DNA of 64,000 nt from positions 5,208,001-5,272,000 of the forward strand of contig NC_089434.1 of NCBI RefSeq assembly GCF_026210795.1. Reading direction: 5' to 3'. This document shows, piece after piece, positions 8,990 through 21,518 of the stretch (position 1 is the stretch's first letter; every line of letters begins with the position of its first letter). A program made the position numbers and the translations under genes. Below the pieces are notes generated by a model, which was not told the origin of the DNA, searched no databases, and saw only the letters and a program-made list of their open reading frames with translations. Source of the stretch: Rhizophagus irregularis (taxonomy: Eukaryota; Glomeromycota; Glomeromycetes; Glomerales; Glomeraceae).

Positions 8990-10015
8990 ACTTTTTTTAT
9001 TTTTTAGCATATGTATATTACACATATCATCCATATAGTATCTATATACTACCCATATAGCATACATATATAGTATAGGATAAGTTTCGAATTTTTTCCT
9101 ATAACTTTACTTTTACTAAGGACACTAGGGACAATCATAAGAACATAATCAGTAAACTTAAAACCCCCAAAATCGATATCATAGTTGTTCCTAGAAAGTG
9201 TCCTCAGAAAATTTTACAGTGACATTTCAGACACCCAAAAAATTTGCATACACACTGCCTCGACCCAGCATTAAACCAACATCGGACTCGTGCTTACAAC
9301 ATCCCGCCAATATACCAGCACAATAGTTTGGTTATAAGACGATGCATAAGTTATAATATTCTTTTCCCTTCCCCTAACCCTCCGATAGTTTTCACAACTA
9401 TACTAGAAAGAGTTCAAGGAAAATAGGAGCAGAAACAAGAGTAACGAAAAGGTGGCCACCCAAAGTATAAATATATATAGGAAAGAAAAAGTTTTAGCTT
9501 TGGGTAGACACCAACGATAGGCAGGAAAGGGGGTCGGAGAGGTAGAAAGTATCGAGAAGATACGCGAAAAATAGTATCCAAAGGCAGAATTATATTAGGG
9601 AAAGAAAAATAAAAGTTTTGCTTTTAGATACTATTTTCAATAGAAAGAAAAGAGGGCCAGACGCTAGTGATCCTTGAGAATCTATATGAAAAGGATATGG
9701 GAATTATGAACGGGCAATAATATACTTATTTGGCTGGCCATGATAATAGTGCTCCAAAATCAGAGCATATTTTTTTCGCCCAGTGCCAAGCCAAAAGAAA
9801 GTAAACAATGTGGTAGTACCCCAAAGTGATCGATGCAATAATAATCTAAAGTAATCATACATAGGGATACCCCAAAATAGCAACCATACAAGAAAGAGTT
9901 CTAGGAAGGCTCAGGCGAAAACTAGGGACGCGAAAAAGGATAAGTCTTCTTCGTAATCATTATATAAAATATTGGAAGAAGACTTATCCTTCCTAGATAT
10001 GTAGCCGGATATGAT
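8990..10015. other. non-coding stretch with several hairpins
   Basis: No convincing gene. It contains alternating tat/ata steps (9005-9080), a second gtcccta-type segment in opposite orientation (ggacactagggaca, 9121-9134), and three hairpins that are described separately. Composition is intermediate between the viral-like cluster and the AT-rich host sequence. Confidence 0.5.
9451..9991. repeat. three successive hairpins
   Basis: Hairpin 1: 9451-9465 (ggtggccacccaaag) pairs imperfectly with 9498-9512 (ctttgggtagacacc). Hairpin 2: about 9568-9585 (aaaatagtatccaaaggc) pairs with about 9620-9637 (gcttttagatactatttt). Hairpin 3: 9936-9952 (aaggataagtcttcttc) pairs perfectly with 9975-9991 across a 22-base loop. 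Such structures can act as transcript-end signals in some giant viruses, or be relics of small inverted-repeat transposons. Confidence 0.65.
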
Positions 10016-10330
10016 ATGACAGCTAGGGTAGGCAAGAGCGCAAAATATTGGCAGAAGGCTAAGGGTCTCAAAAAATCTCTCGTCAAAAAAGAGCTATCTA
10101 TTGACATTTATGAGCGCTGTATTCTAGAAGGTGTGGAGGATAAGCCTCGGACTGCAAACTTCTTACGATGTGAAAGATTCGTTTCATATATAATCCGCCA
10201 GACAAAAAGGAGTATCAACCCACTTGACTCCAAGAGATGGATATTAAATGACCGGGTGCCTCATCCGGCAATCAAGAAATGGCAAAGCAACTATGTGAGG
10301 GTGTTCCAGCATCAGAACAGTATCACGTGA
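10016..10330 (+). CDS. unknown basic 104-residue protein, possible viral-cluster remnant
   Basis: ATG at 10016 opens a frame to TGA 10328-10330. The product is Lys/Arg-rich: MTARVGKSAKYWQKAKGLKK at the start, then SIDIYERCILEGVEDKPRTA and KRWILNDRVPHPAIKKWQ. Codon composition is much less AT-biased than the surrounding host DNA and similar to the polymerase region. It begins 25 bases after a perfect hairpin. I do not recognise the family. It could be a C-terminal piece of a larger protein. It marks the probable right limit of the viral-like island. Confidence 0.4.
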   Translation: MTARVGKSAKYWQKAKGLKKSLVKKELSIDIYERCILEGVEDKPRTANFLRCERFVSYIIRQTKRSINPLDSKRWILNDRVPHPAIKKWQSNYVRVFQHQNSIT

Positions 10331-10893
10331 CTGGCACAGTAAGGCGCAGTATAGATTCGCTTAATTTTGCTTAGCACTATAATCCATATTTTTTTCCAAA
10401 ACTTTGGGACGCAATAACTCGGCATCCAGGCATCCAATTCATGCGATCTTAGCATCATTGGAAAGCTCTTAACGTCCTCTTTCAAACGACCACAAAACCG
10501 CATGAAGCTAATCACAGGAAGCCAAGATATTCTGCCCTAAAGATCGGCCAGAAATTATGTCATAGTGCTGGCCAAAATCTTATCCGCAAATTAACTGCGC
10601 CACCCAACGATTTTTTTACACCATTTCAGCAACTTAAAAGGCCAGCAAATGGGTCACACCCTCAACCTCAAATATGGCAACCAAAAGGGTCAAAGAGTGG
10701 AAAAACCAACTTTACTCTTATACAATTGTTAAAAGGCTTCAAAATGGAAAAACAAACCTCCGCCCTGTTTAGCGACCAAACAGTCACAGACCAGTGAAAA
10801 CAGATGGGTAGCAATAAAGCATCAGAAGGGGCATAGACACGTAAAAATAAGTAAGTAGGTATTAATATCTATAAGTAGGTATCACTATGGTGT
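10331..10893. other. intergenic, possible dispersed repeat
   Basis: Moderate-GC sequence without a clear gene. The minus-strand frame at 10312-10515 lacks family features and is likely chance or a dispersed fungal repeat. Towards 10850-10893, variants of aagtaggtatcacta precede the large palindrome. Confidence 0.4.
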
Positions 10894-10955
10894 AAGTAGA
10901 TAGATCAAGTAGGCATCACTATAATTATAGTGATGCCTACTTGATCTATCTACTT
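10894..10955. repeat. perfect 62-bp palindrome
   Basis: Two 31-bp arms with no spacer are exactly complementary. The left arm starts aagtagatagatcaagtagg and the centre is actataattatagt. Similar but imperfect units (aagtaggtatcacta) lie just upstream at 10873-10887. The right edge coincides with the point where hAT transposase coding stops, so the palindrome is probably a breakpoint product or a foldback insertion. Confidence 0.95.
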
Positions 10956-11786
10956 GGTGATTACGAAAGTAAATTGATAATTTTTTGGCTTTTTCTATTA
11001 TTTCCTTTATCCATTCAATACTTATAATATTTTTCATCCATAAATGAATACCATACGTCCAATAGCCAAGGAAGATTTTTTTGGGATATTTTTATTTTAA
11101 GATCTTTCAAGCAGCCTTCATGTTTGGCGCATTATCTGTAATTATTGCACCAAATTTATTAATACCAGCATCTTTCATAGTAGTTTCAAGTCTTAGTGCA
11201 ATATTCTCTGCAGTATGACGTTCTTTCTTAAAAGCAGTTGCTTTAAAAAATAATAGTTTTAACGTTGAGATTATATAGTTTACAATAGAAGTTCTTTGAA
11301 TATTTGACCATCTATCACTAATTAAACAATATGTAGGACTTTTAGATAATGCTAAATTAACAACTAATTTTAAATGTTCAAATTCTTGATCTAAAAGAGT
11401 GTTTGAAAGAGTAAAACGTGAAGGAATCTTAAAAGAAGGGCAGGCTTTTTTAAAAATAAAATAAAATCTTTATTTTCAATTACATTAAATGAAATACCTG
11501 CTGAACAAAAAGCCTGTATAAGAAGACTTTCTAAAATAATCTGATCTTTGGAAGTAAAAGCAAATTTGTATTCGTCAAATGTTTGCTGTCTTTTACGTTT
11601 AGTACCTTGAGGTTGTGAAGTTTCAGTTTCTACATTTATATCTTTGCATTTTTCGATATGTTCTTTAAGATGAGAAGCATTTTTAGACCATATACCAGAA
11701 CAAGTTTTACATGTATATTTTTCTTTTCCATTAGAATCAACAGTAACTTCATACTCAAACCAAAAATTTCCTCTTGTTTTTGGCAT
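10956..11786 (-). pseudogene. truncated hAT transposase (BED finger + DUF659-like)
   Basis: Reading leftward from ATG 11786-11784 (MPKTRGNFWFEYEV), a BED-type zinc finger is seen (YTCKTCSGIWSKNASHLKEH, with C, C, H and C ligands). It is followed by FCSAGISFNVIENKDF, the conserved start of the hAT central region. After a frame change near 11440, the DUF659-like core continues with SPTYCLISDRWSNIQRTSIV and KFGAIITDNAPNMKAA. A further frame change leads to WIKEIIEKAKKLSIYFRNHQ. Coding then stops at the edge of the 62-bp palindrome. The catalytic C-terminal half and the hAT dimerisation domain are missing, so the element is dead. hAT transposases cut and paste DNA with 8-bp target duplications. 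No terminal inverted repeat was found at the 5' side. Confidence 0.8.
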
Positions 11787-11837
11787 AATAAAATGGGTTA
11801 AACTTAAAGAAAAAAGATTTTGTGTGGCGTTGCTCAA

Positions 11838-14800
11838 TTAATGATCACTTTTTATTATTCAAATCACGTTTTAGTAAATCATTAAATCAATTTAAAAATT
11901 GGAAATTCAGAATCAATCTAATGTTATAATTGTTATAATTTTACTTACAAGCTTAAATATGTTGATTCTGAATTATTCTGATATTTTTTCCAAAACCTTC
12001 TGATGTAAGTTACATGTAACTTACAAAACTTAAAATGTAACTTACATCAAAATTTTTTAAGATACCATAATTTTACAACCCTAGCTGTCATGTAATCAAT
12101 GTGAATTTAAATCGATCTTGTAATGGCTAGATTGCAAATCATCAAGTTTTTGCAAAGTAGTTAAAATTTTATAATCTTAATTAAAAATTTATAATTATAG
12201 TCAGAATTTATTTTCAGTTAAAACTATTATTTAAACTTTTATATATATTTACTAATTTTGACAGAAATAATAAGGTAATTATATGGAGATATATAATTGT
12301 ATTATATAATAAGAGTTTTATTAATTTGCCTTCTGAATTAAATAATAACCTGAATTAAATCATTTCCCTAAAATTTATATTTTACATTTAATATTTTTTT
12401 TTTAAAAAAAAAAATTATTTGTGTTATTATTCATTTCACTTTATATAGATTTTATTTATTTGAATAGTATTTGGATATTATAGAGTATAATAATCAAATT
12501 TTCTTATATTTTTGACAATGTCTCTCATTTTTTATTGTAAATATTTGTAATCATAATTTACATCTTTTTTTTAAAAAAAAATTTGGGCAAAATTATATAA
12601 TTATATAAAATTTACTAGTAGGTTAAATCACCCAGATTAAATCACTCTAGGTTAAAATTAGTCTTATACATTCTTTGACAAATATTTTTTTTTTTAATAT
12701 AATTAATTTTTCAATTATTGGGTAGTTTACAATCCTAATTTACCATGTAACAATATTATGCAATTATACTAACCAAAAAAAAAAAATATTTTTATTTAAT
12801 AATTATTATAAATGCTAAAAATATTATAATTACTTAATTAATATGCTAATTAATATAAAAGATAAAATAAGATCAACATACTTGTGTGATTTGTACACAT
12901 TACTGGCACGTGAAAAAATTCATATCTCGGATTGAACACAGCTTCAGCATACACGTGAAAAAAGATTTATTACATGCAATTAAGATTCAGTAAATAATTG
13001 TCGGATGTCACGTAACAGTGCTTTTTAGTTTTTACGGCAAGTCTTAAACATGTTGCTTGTACATGCATTGAAGTAAACTATTATTTATTAAGTAATATAT
13101 ATATATATATATACACCTGAAAGTGCCGCGTGTTACGAACAAAAAAAAAAAAAGTGAAGCATTGTCGATTGATTTTGTATATTTCAAGATTTTAGTACCC
13201 GATATTGAAATATTATTATAAACTATACTTTTATTATTATCTATTTATTACATTTTTATCGAATCTCAATTGGTACACACATATATGCGCAATATTTGTA
13301 AATTATATTTTATAAGAATGAAGAATTTTAGTTAAGCAGGCGATTCGTGTTCAATTTCATCAAGACAATTATGTAGAGATTATATGTTGAGGATTTGTTG
13401 CTGTTTTTTGATAGTTAGTTCAACACGATTAGGTAGAGAAAATTTACATTATTTTTTTTAGGTGGAATATCGTTTTGAAACGAAAAAATTATGCAACATT
13501 GTAAACATTTATGAAAAAAGGATCTCAGGAAAATATCCTGAATTTTATTTGTACGTAATAAGTCCAATAAAAAATATATTTATTTTAAAAATAAAAATTA
13601 ATAAAGCGAAGGTAAAAAAAATAGGGAAAATAGACAAAAAAAAAATCAAAGAGCAAAGCAGAAACAACAAAATAGAGAAATGAAAATTAAGCGCATAAAA
13701 TATAAGAAAGATTAAAAAAAAAAGAAAAATGGATGAGAATCTCATATTGAGATATAAATCGGTAAGCGATAAGCGAGAATAAAAAAAATAAAAAATAAAG
13801 CCTCTCCCACACTGGGTATAAAAAAAAAATAATACGAAAACGAAAAAGAAGGGGGGTAAATATAATAATATATTATAGAAAGAAAAAATAATTAAAATTT
13901 TTTAAACTTGTAATATTCTCTCTTTTTTTTTATTTCGAGCCGTGAACCGTGCGTGCATTATTAAAAAAAAAAAAAACATAATCGGTTTTATGAATTTCTA
14001 TTTGCACAAAAAAAAAGAAAAGGAAAAGAAAAAGATTAATATGTGATATTTTTCACGAATTATAATTTAATTCATTCGTTTAACCTACCGATTTTTTTTA
14101 TTTTTTTTATTTATTTTTTTTATTTTTTTGTGATTTTTTGGGGGTTTTTTTAAGAAAAAGGGCAAAAGGGGGGGAATCTCATAAAGTCATGATTTTTTTG
14201 TATATACTAGTCATAATCTTAATGACGGACTGGCTTATCGTTTCATGAAATGAAATCTTATGAAGATTTTTTCGAGACTTAAATGGTCTGCTTTTATAAT
14301 AACTGAAATTTACGCAGTAACTAAAAGTTGTATGAAACGAGTAAGGGGATACATATAACAAAAATTAAGGAATTGGTAATAAAAAGACGCGTAACTTGGC
14401 GTACATAAATTAATGATGATGCATTTGAGTTTACGTATGAGTAATATCTTTTTCTTTTTTCAAAAAAGTAATAAACACGAAAATAAATAAATGGTTTACT
14501 TTAAACAAATAGAGAAATCGCGCGTCAGTGGCGTAAAATCAACATAATGAGTTCTTTTTTGTTCAATCATTATTATGAATATTACAGATTAAGTATATAT
14601 TAAAAGATGGCTTTTTATTAAAAAGAAAATTAACAAAGAGATAATTATTTAATAAATATGCATAAAACAAATATCAAAGTTCCGCGAAGAATTACAAAAA
14701 AGTAAAACAAGTAGAAAAACTAGATATATAGGGGATAAAAATAAAAAAGGAAAGTACCCATTCAAATCAGAAATAAGGTTGAGAATATATATATATACTC

Positions 14801-17011
14801 ATATATGAACTTTTATATTAATAAACCGATTATAGATAATGTGTTACGGAATACAATGATTAAAAAAAAATTATTATTTTTTATTATTTTTACTTTTAAA
14901 AAAATCTTTCATTAATGGTTATTTTTTCTTTTACAAAGAACTTACCAATCCTTTGCAGATCAATATTTAATTCATAATAAAATTTTCCGATTTAAGCTTC
15001 AAAGTTGCAGGGGAACTTTTTCTCACCCTCTTACATTCATTCTGGAACCCTGTACAATGTCGATCAATGATAGGATTCTGTATCAATATATCATATTTGG
15101 TTGTTCTTAATCTTTAATCCAAATAAACACGACAATTAAATATGAATATGTTTTGAAACATATGTTGAAAATTCAAAAAAAAAAAATCATCGAAAAAAAT
15201 TAGCCAACAACAGGGTAAGTATTAACAAATACATCATTTCTATTGGAGAACTGCAAATCACTGTTTTATTTATTATTTTTTTCTTTTTTTGTCATCATTC
15301 AGTCGACCATCGTATGATCTTTATTAAAGTAATTCCGTAACGGATCAAACCCTAATATAATTATCAGATCAACAATGGCTATACGAATTTGATTCAAATC
15401 AACTAATTAATCTCCGTAATTTTTTTTCTGTCATCATCAAAAGGAATTGATCTACAAGTCAATCGTTATTATTGATTTATCGACAGAGCGAACATATTTT
15501 TTATTATTTGTTTTGTAAAGAAAAAAACAAAAATTAAAATAATTTATTAAATGCAGTTTTATTATTTTCTTTATTACAAAGAAATCAAATAATCAAAAAA
15601 TATAGTTTTATTATAAATAAATTTAAAAATAGTTTTAATAAAATAGAAATAGATTTAATAAAATAGTTAATAAAAGATTTTATAAAATTTAAAATTAAAA
15701 AAAAAAAAATTACAAAGAATTTTTAGATTTTTGGAATTATTTTGTTTTTATTTTTCTCTGATTGTTAAAATTTTTTTTTAGTACTTCGTTACAAAACATA
15801 TACCGACAAAAATTTTGTATGGAAAACAATTATTTTTATTATATCTGATATGTGAAGTGTGAACATTTAAAGTTTAAGTTTTCCTTAATGATTATAGTTT
15901 CGGGTTATACAATACTCCGGCTAAATTACAGGTTTATTAAGTTGTAAATAAATTGTAAATAATTGTAAATCGTTGAAATAATTGTAAATCGTTGAAATAA
16001 TTGTAATAATTGATACTGTGATTTGAATGATTGGTTATTTAATAACTCTTTTTTGGTTTCAATGACTTTTTTTTTGCAATCCCTCTATATTTTCTATATT
16101 TGTGAAATTTAGGGGAGCTGAATTTTTTCGTAAAAAAAAAATAAAAATTGCTAAAAAATCAAGTAAGAGAATACGTACAAATTAATTATCTTAATAGGTT
16201 ATGTTAAAGCAACAAATGGTATAGTACAACCTCTAAAAATTCTTCCCTCCAATTATTACCACCTCTTTTGATAATACTGATAATACAGTTTTTATTCACG
16301 GAATTTTGGAATGCTAATTTAGCCAGTTAGGAAAGGCCTAGACCGGTCTATGGCAAACGAGGTGTGTCAGGTGCGTCGATTGATTAGCCATACTTTCCAT
16401 ACTTTGCGGCTTAATTGGCTTAACTCATTATTTGGATGATCATTGATCAGCAGCAGATGATTGATAAAAACTGATTTTATTAACAAGATCAAAACTAGGA
16501 TTAACTAGATTAATAACTCGTCAAATATGATTGACTCGGCAAAAAATGTCATCGATCATTATCAATTACTAAATGTAGAAATATTAAAGGTTCCAGTATC
16601 CGAGTACGGATAAAGCCAACCTTCTTTACAGCCTGATACAGCCATATTCACGTTTTTAATAAATACCTTTTGAATTTTTTAATTTTCGCGACATAAATTC
16701 GCCGGTCTACATTTTTTAAATATGGCCACTTTTTAGTATTACTCTTTTTTAAATATTGCCACTTTTTTAAAATGTGACTAAAATTTGAGACTACTTTATA
16801 ACTGCGAGTCTCAAATTACTCCATGCCTCAAATAAGATCATGGTTTTAAAATGCAAAGGAAAAATGCTTTTAAAACTTTATTATTTTAAAAACTTAAAAT
16901 TACAAATTATTTAAACTTTGAAGTCGATGAAAACCAAAAATTGGTTTGTTAAAGAACAAAAATGTCAAACTTGTGACAAAGAACAGCAGGTTTATTATAA
17001 CCCAATGGGCC
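11838..17011. other. long AT-rich stretch without recognisable genes
   Basis: Poly-A/poly-T runs, a TA microsatellite (about 13090-13112) and G-run-containing low-complexity sequence (13790-14170). Part of the 14.04-14.5 kb segment resembles 36.1-36.45 kb (ttcgttt-aac-taccg and caaaaaagtaa-aaacacg motifs), hinting at an old shared repeat. A 12-bp palindrome tagaccggtcta lies near 16341. The short frames at 13462-13745 and 14179-14361 are chance. I see no gene. Confidence 0.5.
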
Positions 17012-17086
17012 TAACTCGCGAGTTACGTTATACTAGTAACTCGCGAGTTATGTTATACTTGTAACTCGCGACTCGAGACTCGAGAC
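17012..17086. repeat. 25-bp tandem repeat containing AACTCGCGAGTT
   Basis: Two full units (17012-17036 and 17037-17061) and a third diverging one (from 17062), each starting taactcgcgagtta. Each full unit contains the 12-bp palindrome aactcgcgagtt. The third decays into actcgagactcgagact. CG-containing palindromes stand out in this AT-rich DNA. Confidence 0.85.
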
Positions 17087-17478
17087 TTATAGGGTCACAA
17101 CGGGAGATTGCCGGGGGGTTATTGATCTTGAAGGCAATAGTATTTAATATAAACATTATTTATTAGGGTTCTGCCATTCATTATATAGTGGCAAAATAAT
17201 TATTTATATTCGCAAATTTAAATTAATATATATATATATTATATACAGTATATATATATTTTTATTATTATTTATTTTTCATGAGAGCAAGAAATTTCTT
17301 TATATTAGATTATTGATTTTTCATTTCATGTATTCATGGTTTTTAAAAAAAAATCATGAATTTCCTACTGGTTCATTGGACACAGTGTTAGACGTAAACA
17401 ATCAGATAGCCTGATAGTAGTCGATGAATTTAAATTCATTAGTCATCTTGGTAGATTTATTGAATTCTAATATATTTA
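17087..17478. other. AT-rich sequence, nothing recognised
   Basis: Contains a TA-rich tract (17227-17260) and no coding signal. Confidence 0.5.
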
Positions 17479-17695
17479 TTTCATTTCGTGTATTCATTTA
17501 TTTATTTTATTTCATGTATTCATTTATTTATTCATTTCGTGTATTCATTTATTTATTCATTTCGTGTTATTCATTTTCATTTCGTGTATTCATTTATTTA
17601 TTCATTTCGTATTTATTTCATTTCGTGTATTCATTTATTTTATAAATCTTCAATTATAATATATATTTATTTCATTTCATGTATTCATTTATTTT
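17479..17695. repeat. minisatellite with unit atttcgtgtattcatttatt
   Basis: Around eight imperfect copies of a 20-28 bp unit (tttcatttcgtgtattcattta). The overlapping open frames (17424-17748) are products of the repeat and not genes. Confidence 0.85.
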
Positions 17696-18238
17696 ATAAA
17701 TTTTTCTTTAATAAAATTGATTACGTTGATGCGAGCAAATTTTATTAGCACTTTTTAATTTTTATGATTTATATTGAAATGTTAAAATTGTACGCTTTAT
17801 CTCTATTATTAGGATGTGCGGGATTTGTCACATTTCATTCATACAACCAAATTTTACGTAATAATGAAATGTTTTTCATACAGGTTTGAGTTTCAAATTC
17901 TGTATGGCTTTTAATTTTTTTTTAGAGGTATATCTCCGACTATCCGCACATCATCTATTTTTGGTTATATTCGTAAATTTCTTTTCCTGTTGATGATCGC
18001 TAATTAATAATTGATCACAAAATAATCCATAAGCAAGAAAATTCAAGTTTATATAAATTACTTTCAATGATAATAAATAAATTTCTTATTATTTAATAAA
18101 TAAAGAAAAATAAGTTTTTTGAATTACATGAATTGATGATTGGTGCTTTTCAGCCTTTCAAGTCTAAGTTATCCGTAAATATTATTGAATCCGTAAATAT
18201 TATTATTATAATTGAAAAAAAAGCCTTACTACTGTGCC
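17696..18238. other. AT-rich sequence, nothing recognised
   Basis: No coding or repeat feature that I can support. Confidence 0.4.
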
Positions 18239-18360
18239 TTTTTTCGATTTTTGATTTTTTGATTTTTTGATTTTGATTTTTGATTTTGATTTTTTGATTT
18301 TTTTGATTTTTGATTTTTGATTTTTTGATTTTGTTTTTTGATTTTTGATTTTTGATTTTT
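18239..18360. repeat. simple repeat of gattttt units
   Basis: About sixteen variants of gattttt/gatttttt in a row. The minus-strand Lys/Asn/Gln-rich open frame here is a translation of this simple repeat. Confidence 0.9.
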
Positions 18361-19122
18361 AAACTTATAAATAAAAAACAAATATTTATTAATACAATAT
18401 TATTAATACAATTATAATTAAGTAAATAAAAAACAAAAAATGTACTTGAAAAAAAAAAAAATTCAGCCATTTTCTCGAAATTTTTTGCCTCAAATGTTAT
18501 TGTTTATCGATTAAAGGCTTTTAACGTATTTTGGGCTTAACCTTTCCTTTATTATATGCTGTAGATCATAATTACGTAATCGATTTATATGATATAAATG
18601 ATAGGCTAACCGCTGAAAAAACAATCAATTGTTGTTTATTTTTTCAAATTGATTTGTTTGTTTGTTTACACGTGAGAAAAAAGAAATAAAAAAAAAATAC
18701 TTATTTTTTTATTTTTTTTTTTTTGGATTAGTTGGTCAGTGCGTCACTACCATGTTATACTACGCAATGTTTTTTTTTCGGTGTAGTATTTTTATTAAGT
18801 ATTAAAATTAGTGTTAAATTAGTATTAAATTAGTATTAAATTTTCCACTATTTTTTACTATCCTTCATTTTTTTTCTTTTTTTCCTTAAACTCTTACAAA
18901 ACAAAACGGAAAAAAAAATAAATTAATTTTCAGTCTTTAGTATAACAAACAAAACTTTACAAACTAAACTTTCACAATCATTAACAAACCTTACAAATAT
19001 CTTACAATCATAACAATCATAGTAAACCATATAAACCATAAAAACAAACAACTTAATAAGACCATAATAACAAACAAACTTATCAAAGTTTTCTAACTTA
19101 ACCTCACAAAAACCTCGCCTCA
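18361..19122. other. AT-rich spacer before the tandem array
   Basis: Poly-T tracts and, at 18930-19090, a C/A-rich tract (acaaac/ataaac steps). No gene is seen. The minus frame at 18923-19132 is low complexity. Confidence 0.4.
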
Positions 19123-21215
19123 TTGTGGCCAAGCCAACCTAGCCGCAGTCGGCGACTTAGCCCATTATTGTCTTACGCCCATTATTATTCCCATTTTATT
19201 TATTAAATTATAAAGGATGGAGAAGAGGGAACAGTAGAAATTAGGATGGTCTAAAACTGGACAATGGCCATTCCCCACAAATGACATTTCCCTAATAACT
19301 GCGCAAAATGGTATTTGGGCTTTTAAAACGTATAGTTCCGATGGATACATTTGTTGAAGAATTCCACTTCCTCTTATCTAAACAATCTCCCTTATGGCCG
19401 GTTATTACTTATTATATCATTTATTAAAAAAAATACCAGTATCCGGTAACACTTTGGTACACTGGATTCATATAAAATCCATTAATCGAAATGGAAGATG
19501 TTGATGAGTGGTGTTTGGCACCTTTTTTTAAAGATATAATGGATATTACATTAAAAAGTAGAAGAAGAGGGAGAACTCTATGGCTCCAAAGTTCGTAAAT
19601 TTACGAAAAGCCAAATCTATTCAGAGACCATGGACTGGTCGGACCACCCCATTAGATGATGCCAATGCTGCGGCTGATATTGTTCATTTGGATTATCATA
19701 TCCGTATGGCCGATATTGGAAACTTACGACCGATATTGGTGATGAACACTGCTGCGGCCGATATTGGACACCTACGACAGAAAACAAACTATAAGACCAT
19801 AATAACAAATAAACTAATTATTGTGACCAAGCCAACCTAGCCGCAGTCGGCGACTTAGCCCATTATGGTCTTACGCCCATTATTATTCCCATTTTATTTA
19901 TTAAATTAATAAAGGATGGAGAAGAGGGAACAGTAGAAATTAGGATGGTTTAAAACCGGACAATGGCCATTCCCCACAAATGACATTTCCCTGATAACTG
20001 CGCCAAATGGTATTTGGGCTTTTAAAACATATAATTCCGATGGAAATAATTTATCATTTCACCGGATACATTTGTTGAAGAATTTCACTTCCTCTTGTCT
20101 AAACAAGCCCGGTTATTATATTATTTATTTATTAAAAAAAAAATTCAAAATACCAGTATCCGGTATCATTTTGGTACACTAGATTCATATAAAATCCGTT
20201 AATCGAAATGGAAGATGTTGATGAGTGGTGTTTGGCACCTTTTTTTAAAGATATACAACCTCGTCTACTGCTACATTATTTGACAAGAATCTTATGAGAG
20301 ATTTAGTCAAGGAAATGCTTAGGGACAAGGGATTACCTACAATCAGCACTACGTCATCTTTTTTTATGAAAAGTGAAGAAGAAGAGGGGGAACTCTTATG
20401 GCTTCAAAACACGTAAATTTACGAAAAGCCAAATCTATTCAGAGACCATGGACTGGTCGGACCACCCCATTAGGTGATGCCAATGCTGCGGCTGATATTG
20501 TTCACATTAGATAATCGTATTAGTATGGCCGATATTGGAGTATGAATTTATTATTAGTGAAATAAGAACATAAGAACCTCGCCTCATTGTGGCCAAGCCA
20601 GCCTAGCCTATTTTTATAAATTAATGAAGGATGGAGAAGAAGGTACAGTAGAAATTAGGATCATACATAAGCACTTAGCGCCACCATAACTGGTTTAAAA
20701 CTGGCCAAAGGCCATTCCCCAACATTTTGGCCAAAGGACATTTCCCCTAATAACTGCGCCAAATGGTATTTGGGCTTTTAAACATATAGTTCCGATGGAA
20801 ATAATATTTGTTGAAGAATTCCACTTCCTCTTATCTAAACAAGCTCCTTTATGGCCGGTTATCAATTATTATATTATTTATTAAAAATACCAGTATCCGG
20901 TATCACTCTGGTACACTAGATTCATATAAAATCCATTAATCGAAATGGAAGATGTTGATGAGTGGTGTTTGGCACCTTTTTTTAAAGATATAATGGATAT
21001 ATTACATTAAAAAGTTGAAGAAGAAGAGGGGGAACTCTCATGACTCCAAAACTCGTAAATTTACGAAAATCCAAATTTATTTAGAGATCACGGACTGGTA
21101 TTACTTTAGACAGTTATGTTGGTAATATTATATTGGCCGATATTGGACACTTACTACCGATATTGGTGATGGCACTGTTGCTGGTGATGGCGCGCTGAGA
21201 CGTTTTTAAAATTAT
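19123..21215 (+). repeat. three-unit tandem array with promoter and first exon
   Basis: Units start at about 19123, 19821 and 20587 (698, 766 and about 630 bp). Each begins ttgtg(g/a)ccaagcca, carries ggatggagaagagg and accagtatccggta, then a TATA-like catataaaatccat/cgtt. It then opens a frame at ATG 19491, 20208 or 20945 (MEDVDEWCLAPFFKDI). Unit 2 keeps about 130 bases that units 1 and 3 lack; these read coding in another frame (FDKNLMRDLVKEMLRDKGLP). All units then share a segment reading RPWTGRTTPL and ADIG repeats. The frames differ between units and none is long. This is a duplicated gene start whose body has decayed, or a dispersed repeat family. Spacing between the three ATGs is 717 and 737 bases. 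Confidence 0.8.
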
Positions 21216-21323
21216 TATTGATAATAATCATTTTACACAATTTAAACAAGAGAAAATGATCTTATGTGAAATTCAATTACTTTACGTAATTTAAACAAGA
21301 GAAGTAAATACATAATAATAATA

Positions 21324-21518
21324 TTGATATCCCGTGGTCTACCCATTATTTTAACAAGAAACCGTGGGAAACTTCAAATTAGGAAAGAGATCAAGTGGAT
21401 TAAAGACATTCATGAACGTAAAGAAAATCTTGCCGAAATAATTGCTTTTACGTCGGGTACAGATTCTTTTTTATGTTATACTTTATTGTATTGTAATTCT
21501 TCAATAATTTACTTTTAA
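21324..21518 (+). other. short open frame of doubtful coding value
   Basis: Sixty-four residues (MISRGLPIILTRNRGKLQIR...), the first 45 of which look coding (IKWIKDIHERKENLAEIIAF). The end runs into a duplicated AT-rich segment. It could be a remnant exon. No family recognised. Confidence 0.25.

Noticed and set aside
18150-18470. Minus-strand Lys/Asn/Gln-rich frame of 106 residues.
   Set aside because: It is encoded by the gattttt simple repeat.
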